Of a DNA stretch of 9,415 bases, positions 6,385-9,415 are shown in pieces; within the stretch, counting starts at the first letter, position 1; each line of letters opens with the position of its first letter. Under the pieces are notes generated by a model, which saw only the letters and a list, made by a program, of their open reading frames with translations, was not told the DNA's origin and did not search any database. The translations under genes were made by a program, and so were the position numbers. Origin of the DNA: an uncultured Oscillospiraceae bacterium (GTDB taxonomy: Bacteria > Bacillota > Clostridia > Oscillospirales > Oscillospiraceae); contig CAKSXP010000052.1 in NCBI GenBank assembly GCA_934515035.1, positions 1-9,415 on the forward strand, given 5' to 3'.

Positions 6385-6413
6385 GTAATATAACATAAAA
6401 CCTATTTTGTCAA
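6385..6413 (-). promoter_or_regulatory. promoter of the metQ leader
   Basis: On the minus strand TTGACA (6413-6408), a 17-nt spacer and TATTAC (6390-6385). Transcription should begin near 6378. The surrounding DNA is AT-rich. It diverges from the dehydrogenase promoter about 90 nt away. Confidence 0.75.
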
Positions 6414-6504
6414 TAGCTTTTTCGGAAAATCTAAACATCTGTCAATATTGAGCTCTTCTCGGCGATTTTTTCTGTACTCAATCACCAGCATTCCTTTTTG
6501 CCTG

Positions 6505-6532
6505 TTGCTTTCCCTCTTTTTTCAGATATAAT
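6505..6532 (+). promoter_or_regulatory. promoter of the short-chain dehydrogenase gene
   Basis: TTGCTT (6505-6510), a 16-nt spacer and a perfect TATAAT (6527-6532). Transcription should start near 6539, about 25 nt before the ATG at 6564. Between this promoter and the divergent metQ promoter I see only a short palindrome TCAATATTGA (6442-6451). Confidence 0.6.
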
Positions 6533-6563
6533 TGAAGCAGGAGAAGAAAAGGAGTGCATAAGT

Positions 6564-7340
6564 ATGATAAAATTCGATTTTACCGGAAAGATCGTCGTCA
6601 TAACCGGAGCGGCCGGCGACATCGGTTCCGTCACCGCCAGGTCGTTCTATGACGACGGGGCGTCCGTCTGCCTTCTGGACGTCGATGACGCCGCGCTGAA
6701 GGCAAAAGCCGCCGAATTGGGGCTGGATCCCGAACGGAGCCTGCTCATTAAAACCGACGTGACCGACGAAAGCTCCGTTTCCGCCGCGGTGGACGCCATT
6801 GTCGACCGCTTCGGAAAAATCGACGTTCTCTTCAACAACGCCGGAAAACAGGGTCCCGGCGCGCGTATCGAGGACATCGACATAGCGCAGTTTGAAAGCT
6901 GCATGAAGCTGAACGTGACCGGCGTTCTGATAATGCTCAAATACGTCCTGCCTGTAATGTACCGGCAGCGCGGCGGCTGTGTTATAAACACCTCGTCACA
7001 GGCCGGCATCCGCGCGCAGATCGGTGGTTCGGCATATTCCGTCTCCAAGGCCTCCTGCATGAAGATCGGCGCGATCGCCGCAATGGAGGCCGGCGAATAC
7101 AACGTCCGCGTCAACACGATATGCCCCGGCGCGCTCAACTCCCGCATGATGCAGAACACGCTCGAGAACGTGTTCGGAGGAGATCTCAGCGCGATGCTGA
7201 GCCGCGGCTTCCCCATTCCTCTCGGCCGCATGGGCGAGCTTGACGAGGTCGCTGCGCTGGTCAAGTTCCTCGCAAGCGACGAGGCGGGCTATATAAGCGG
7301 TCTCGACGCGGTCATAAACGGCGGTTCGACCGCGCGGTAA
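6564..7340 (+). CDS. short-chain dehydrogenase/reductase (SDR), NAD(H)-type
   Basis: A 258-residue classical SDR, normal in length. Visible are the dinucleotide-binding TGAAGDIG (14-21), acidic D39 at the end of the second strand (favouring NAD over NADP), DVT (65-67), NNAG (91-94), N117, S144/S145, and the catalytic Y158-S-V-S-K162; the C-terminal INGG ends the fold as usual. Such enzymes oxidise alcohols or reduce ketones; the substrate cannot be told. The ATG at 6564 was chosen because AAGGAG lies 9 nt upstream and it starts the fold exactly; an ATG at 6498 would precede the promoter. The gene is a single unit, inverted between metQ and metNI. The hairpin after it has a T-tract only on the opposite strand, so its own terminator is unclear. 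Confidence 0.92.
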   Translation: MIKFDFTGKIVVITGAAGDIGSVTARSFYDDGASVCLLDVDDAALKAKAAELGLDPERSLLIKTDVTDESSVSAAVDAIVDRFGKIDVLFNNAGKQGPGARIEDIDIAQFESCMKLNVTGVLIMLKYVLPVMYRQRGGCVINTSSQAGIRAQIGGSAYSVSKASCMKIGAIAAMEAGEYNVRVNTICPGALNSRMMQNTLENVFGGDLSAMLSRGFPIPLGRMGELDEVAALVKFLASDEAGYISGLDAVINGGSTAR

Positions 7341-7355
7341 ACTCTCATATAACGT

Positions 7356-7392
7356 AAAAAAACCGGCGCCTTCGTTTTATCGAAGGCGCCGG
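7356..7392 (-). terminator. intrinsic terminator after metI
   Basis: A perfect 12-bp GC-rich stem (CCGGCGCCTTCG at 7363-7374 with its complement at 7381-7392) has a 6-nt loop and, on the minus strand, a run of seven T (7362-7356). It ends the metNI transcript. On the plus strand no T-tract follows, so it should be weak for the dehydrogenase gene. Confidence 0.92.
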
Positions 7393-7430
7393 CTGTATCC
7401 GGCAGATGAGCCGCGGTCCTTTGAACCGGC

Positions 7431-8159
7431 TCACTCTGCTTTTTTCTTTCTTTTTGCAGCGGCAGTTATGCGTTTGTCGCTTTTGACGGCAAGCTTTGTT
7501 CCGACCGTCTGGAATATCTGGACGAGCAGGACCAGAAGAACGACCTCCGCCCACATGACGATGGGCTTGAACCGGTAATAGCCGTAGTTTATCGCGATCT
7601 TACCCAGACCGCCGCCGCCTATGATACCGGCCATCGCGCCATAGCCCATGATCGTGGTCAGGGCTATCGCGGCGCCGGACAGCAGCGAAGGCTTCGCCTC
7701 CGGCAGCATCACCTTGTAAACTATCTGGAAGGGCGTCGCTCCCATGGACTGAGCCGCCTCGATAACGCCCTTGTCCGTCTCGCGCAGCGAGCTCTCGACA
7801 AGGCGCGCGATGAACGGGAACGCGGCTATCGTCAGCGGAACGATGAGGGCCGGAGTTCCTATCGACGTGCCGACAACGAATCTCGACAGCGGCAGCACGA
7901 TTATCATAAGTATCAGGAACGGGACGCTGCGCAGTATGTTTATGGCAAAGTTCAGAACGCTCATCAGCCAACGGGGCAGCGGTCGGATGCCCGTCTCCTC
8001 ACCCGTTACGAGCAGGACGCCGAGCGGCAGACCAATTACATAGGCAAACAGAGTCGAGAGCACCGTTGAATACAGCGTCTCCCATATGCCCATTGCGGTT
8101 TCGCTTCTGATTATCTCAAGGGCTTCAAGCCAGGCTTTGGACTGGAAAAATTCAGTCAT
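7431..8159 (-). CDS. metI: methionine ABC transporter permease MetI
   Basis: A 242-residue inner-membrane permease with about five hydrophobic spans (near 25-52, 65-95, 101-119, 148-172, 190-217), as in MetI. The cytoplasmic coupling EAA loop is clear: EAAQSMGATPFQ (134-145). RSVPFLILM and IIGGGGLGKIAI are further family features. It forms the membrane channel with MetN as ATPase and MetQ as binding protein. The ATG at 8159-8157 overlaps the metN stop by 8 nt (ATGACTGA), which suggests translational coupling; a GGAGGT sequence lies about 11 nt upstream within metN. An ATG at 8189 is possible but would extend the protein by ten unconserved-looking residues. The C-terminus is unusually basic (AAAKRKKKAE). 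Confidence 0.95.
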   Translation of the reverse strand: MTEFFQSKAWLEALEIIRSETAMGIWETLYSTVLSTLFAYVIGLPLGVLLVTGEETGIRPLPRWLMSVLNFAINILRSVPFLILMIIVLPLSRFVVGTSIGTPALIVPLTIAAFPFIARLVESSLRETDKGVIEAAQSMGATPFQIVYKVMLPEAKPSLLSGAAIALTTIMGYGAMAGIIGGGGLGKIAINYGYYRFKPIVMWAEVVLLVLLVQIFQTVGTKLAVKSDKRITAAAKRKKKAE

Positions 8160-9174
8160 GGCTGTATTCCACCTCCTCACAGGTAACATCCTTCTGGCGG
8201 CGGATATAGTTCAGCGCCTTTTCCGCGCCCTCGGGATCGTTGGGCAGACCGATCAGCATCGTTCCGAACGCCTTGCCGCCGACATTGCGCGTGTCCGCGC
8301 CGAGTATGTTGACCTTTACGCCGCAGTCGATCGCAAGCGAGGCGATAAGCGGGCTGTAGCTCGTGCCGCCGTTGAACGCGATCCTGACGACGCGGTCGCT
8401 CTTAAGGTCGGAGACGGGCGCGCCGTTGGGATAGACCAGTCTCCTGGCGGCCTCGGTCTTTGGATTTGTGAATATCTCCTCGACGGCGCCTATCTCCGCG
8501 ACATGGCCTTTGTCAAGGATCGCGACATGGGAGCATATCTCCTCTATGACCGACATCTCGTGCGTAATTATGATGGCCGTTATGCCCAGACGCCTGTTGA
8601 TGTCCTTTATCAGCGCGAGAATTGCGCGCGTTGTCGTCGGGTCAAGGGCGCTCGTCGCCTCGTCGCACATCAGCACCTCCGGATCGGAGGCCAGCGAGCG
8701 GGCGATGGCTATGCGCTGCTTCTGTCCGCCGGAGAGCTGAGCCGGATATGCGTTCGCCTTGTCCGGAAGTCCGACGATCTCGAGCAGTTCCATGGCGCGC
8801 TTTTTTGCGTCGGCAGCTCTGACGCCGGCGATCTCCATCGGGAAGCAGATATTTTTCAGGCAGGTGCTCTGCATGAGAAGATTGAACTGCTGGAAGATCA
8901 TGCTGATCTTGCGGCGGCACTCACGCAGCGCAGAGGGGCTCATCTTTGTCAGATCCTCCCCCTCGAAAAGGACGGAGCCTGTCGTCGGGCGCTCAAGCAG
9001 GTTGATGCATCGCACCAGCGTGGACTTGCCCGCGCCGGACATGCCGATCACGCCGAAAATATCGCCCCTGTTGATGGAAAGATCCACGCCCTCAAGCGCC
9101 GTGACCTCTCCGTCCATCGACTGGAACCGCTTTCCGACATTCCGTAATTCGATTATCGGTTTTTCTGTGCTCAT
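8152..9174 (-). CDS. metN: methionine ABC transporter ATP-binding protein MetN
   Basis: A 340-residue ATPase of typical MetN length. In order: Walker A GMSGAGKST (44-52), Q-loop FQQFNLL (94-100), signature LSGGQKQR (147-154), Walker B VLMCDEATSALD (167-178), switch His205, then a C-terminal NIL domain (about 260-335, with GTMLIGLPNDPEGAEKAL). In MetN the NIL domain binds methionine and inhibits transport when internal methionine is high. I chose the ATG at 9174-9172 because GAGGTG (9186-9181) lies 6 nt upstream. Upstream in-frame ATGs at 9192 and beyond lie inside comM. The start is 10 nt after the comM stop, and the ribosome binding site overlaps that stop. The 3' end overlaps metI by 8 nt. 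No promoter is seen just upstream, so read-through from comM is likely. Confidence 0.96.
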   Translation of the reverse strand: MSTEKPIIELRNVGKRFQSMDGEVTALEGVDLSINRGDIFGVIGMSGAGKSTLVRCINLLERPTTGSVLFEGEDLTKMSPSALRECRRKISMIFQQFNLLMQSTCLKNICFPMEIAGVRAADAKKRAMELLEIVGLPDKANAYPAQLSGGQKQRIAIARSLASDPEVLMCDEATSALDPTTTRAILALIKDINRRLGITAIIITHEMSVIEEICSHVAILDKGHVAEIGAVEEIFTNPKTEAARRLVYPNGAPVSDLKSDRVVRIAFNGGTSYSPLIASLAIDCGVKVNILGADTRNVGGKAFGTMLIGLPNDPEGAEKALNYIRRQKDVTCEEVEYSHD

Positions 9175-9184
9175 ATGCATCACC

Positions 9185-9415
9185 TCAGTCATTGTTTTCC
9201 GTAAAATCGTAGGTCCTGTATTGAATAGCCTCCGCAAGATGCGCAGGCGCTATATTCTCTTCTCCGTCGAGGTCGGCGATGGTCCGCGCGACCCGCAGTA
9301 TCCTGTCATAGCTCCGGCCGGTCAGCGCCATGGTGTCATAGGCTGCGCGCATCAGCTCGTCGCACTCCGGCGACAGGGCGCAGAACCGCGCAAGCTCCGC
9401 AGGGCCGAGACGGGC
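9185..9415 (-). CDS. comM: ComM/YifB-family Mg-chelatase-like AAA ATPase, C-terminal end (partial)
   Basis: Only the last 76 residues are in the window; the rest lies beyond the right edge. They contain LTGRSYDRILRVARTIADL and IAPAHLAEAIQYR, the hallmark C-terminal helical part of ComM/YifB proteins. In naturally transformable bacteria ComM is a hexameric helicase that drives branch migration during DNA integration; in many other bacteria its role is unproven. The stop codon TGA at 9187-9185 overlaps the metN ribosome binding site, so comM and metNI are probably one transcript. Confidence 0.9.
   Translation of the reverse strand, partial: ARLGPAELARFCALSPECDELMRAAYDTMALTGRSYDRILRVARTIADLDGEENIAPAHLAEAIQYRTYDFTENND

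Noticed and set aside
6226..6438. 70-residue version of the Met-rich ORF with an upstream ATG
   Set aside because: That ATG lies before the predicted promoter at 6385-6413, so it would not be in the transcript; the inner ATG has a strong ribosome binding site.
8086..9147. Plus-strand ORF of 353 codons opposite metN
   Set aside because: The minus strand encodes MetN with every ABC motif in order; the opposite ORF is a shadow.

Overview
This window looks like chromosomal DNA from a fairly GC-rich member of the Bacillota, probably a gut-type Clostridia; the genus cannot be named from this sequence. The basis is strong GGAGG-type ribosome binding sites, near-consensus sigma-A promoters (TTGACA, 16-17 bp spacer, TATAAT-like), intrinsic terminators with long T-tracts, and the gene families present. 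There are nine protein genes, two of them cut by the window edges, plus one probable small leader-peptide gene. No rRNA, tRNA, CRISPR array or mobile element was seen.

Left part (1-1701, minus strand): putrescine carbamoyltransferase followed by the start of an APC-family amine/amino-acid transporter. This is half of an agmatine deiminase pathway cluster (agmatine to N-carbamoylputrescine to putrescine plus carbamoyl phosphate, giving ATP). Agmatine deiminase and carbamate kinase would be expected beyond the left edge. Divergent from it (1836-3084, plus strand) is an enolase-superfamily sugar-acid dehydratase-type gene with a perfect consensus promoter. It ends at a strong bidirectional terminator.

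Middle (3191-5213, minus strand): a family I CoA-transferase of the 4-hydroxybutyrate/butyrate CoA-transferase type, followed by a TetR-family regulator. A 16-bp perfect-arm palindrome sits on the predicted transcription start of the CoA-transferase, which makes it a good candidate operator for the neighbouring regulator.

Right part (5265-9415): a methionine ABC transporter in two pieces. metQ (minus, 5314-6132) stands alone. metN and metI (minus, 7431-9174) lie on the other side of a short-chain dehydrogenase that faces the opposite way. metN begins 10 nt after the stop of comM (a Mg-chelatase-like AAA ATPase, cut by the right edge), so metNI may be read with comM.

The most interesting object is the roughly 245-nt leader of metQ. 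It has its own promoter and a 39-codon ORF with a strong ribosome binding site and seven Met codons. An intrinsic terminator follows just before metQ. Short repeated complementary segments (ATGACCGG twice, TTTCCGGT twice) could form mutually exclusive hairpins. This resembles a ribosome-mediated attenuator responding to methionine. In this phylum methionine genes are usually controlled by SAM riboswitches or T-boxes, and I see neither here.
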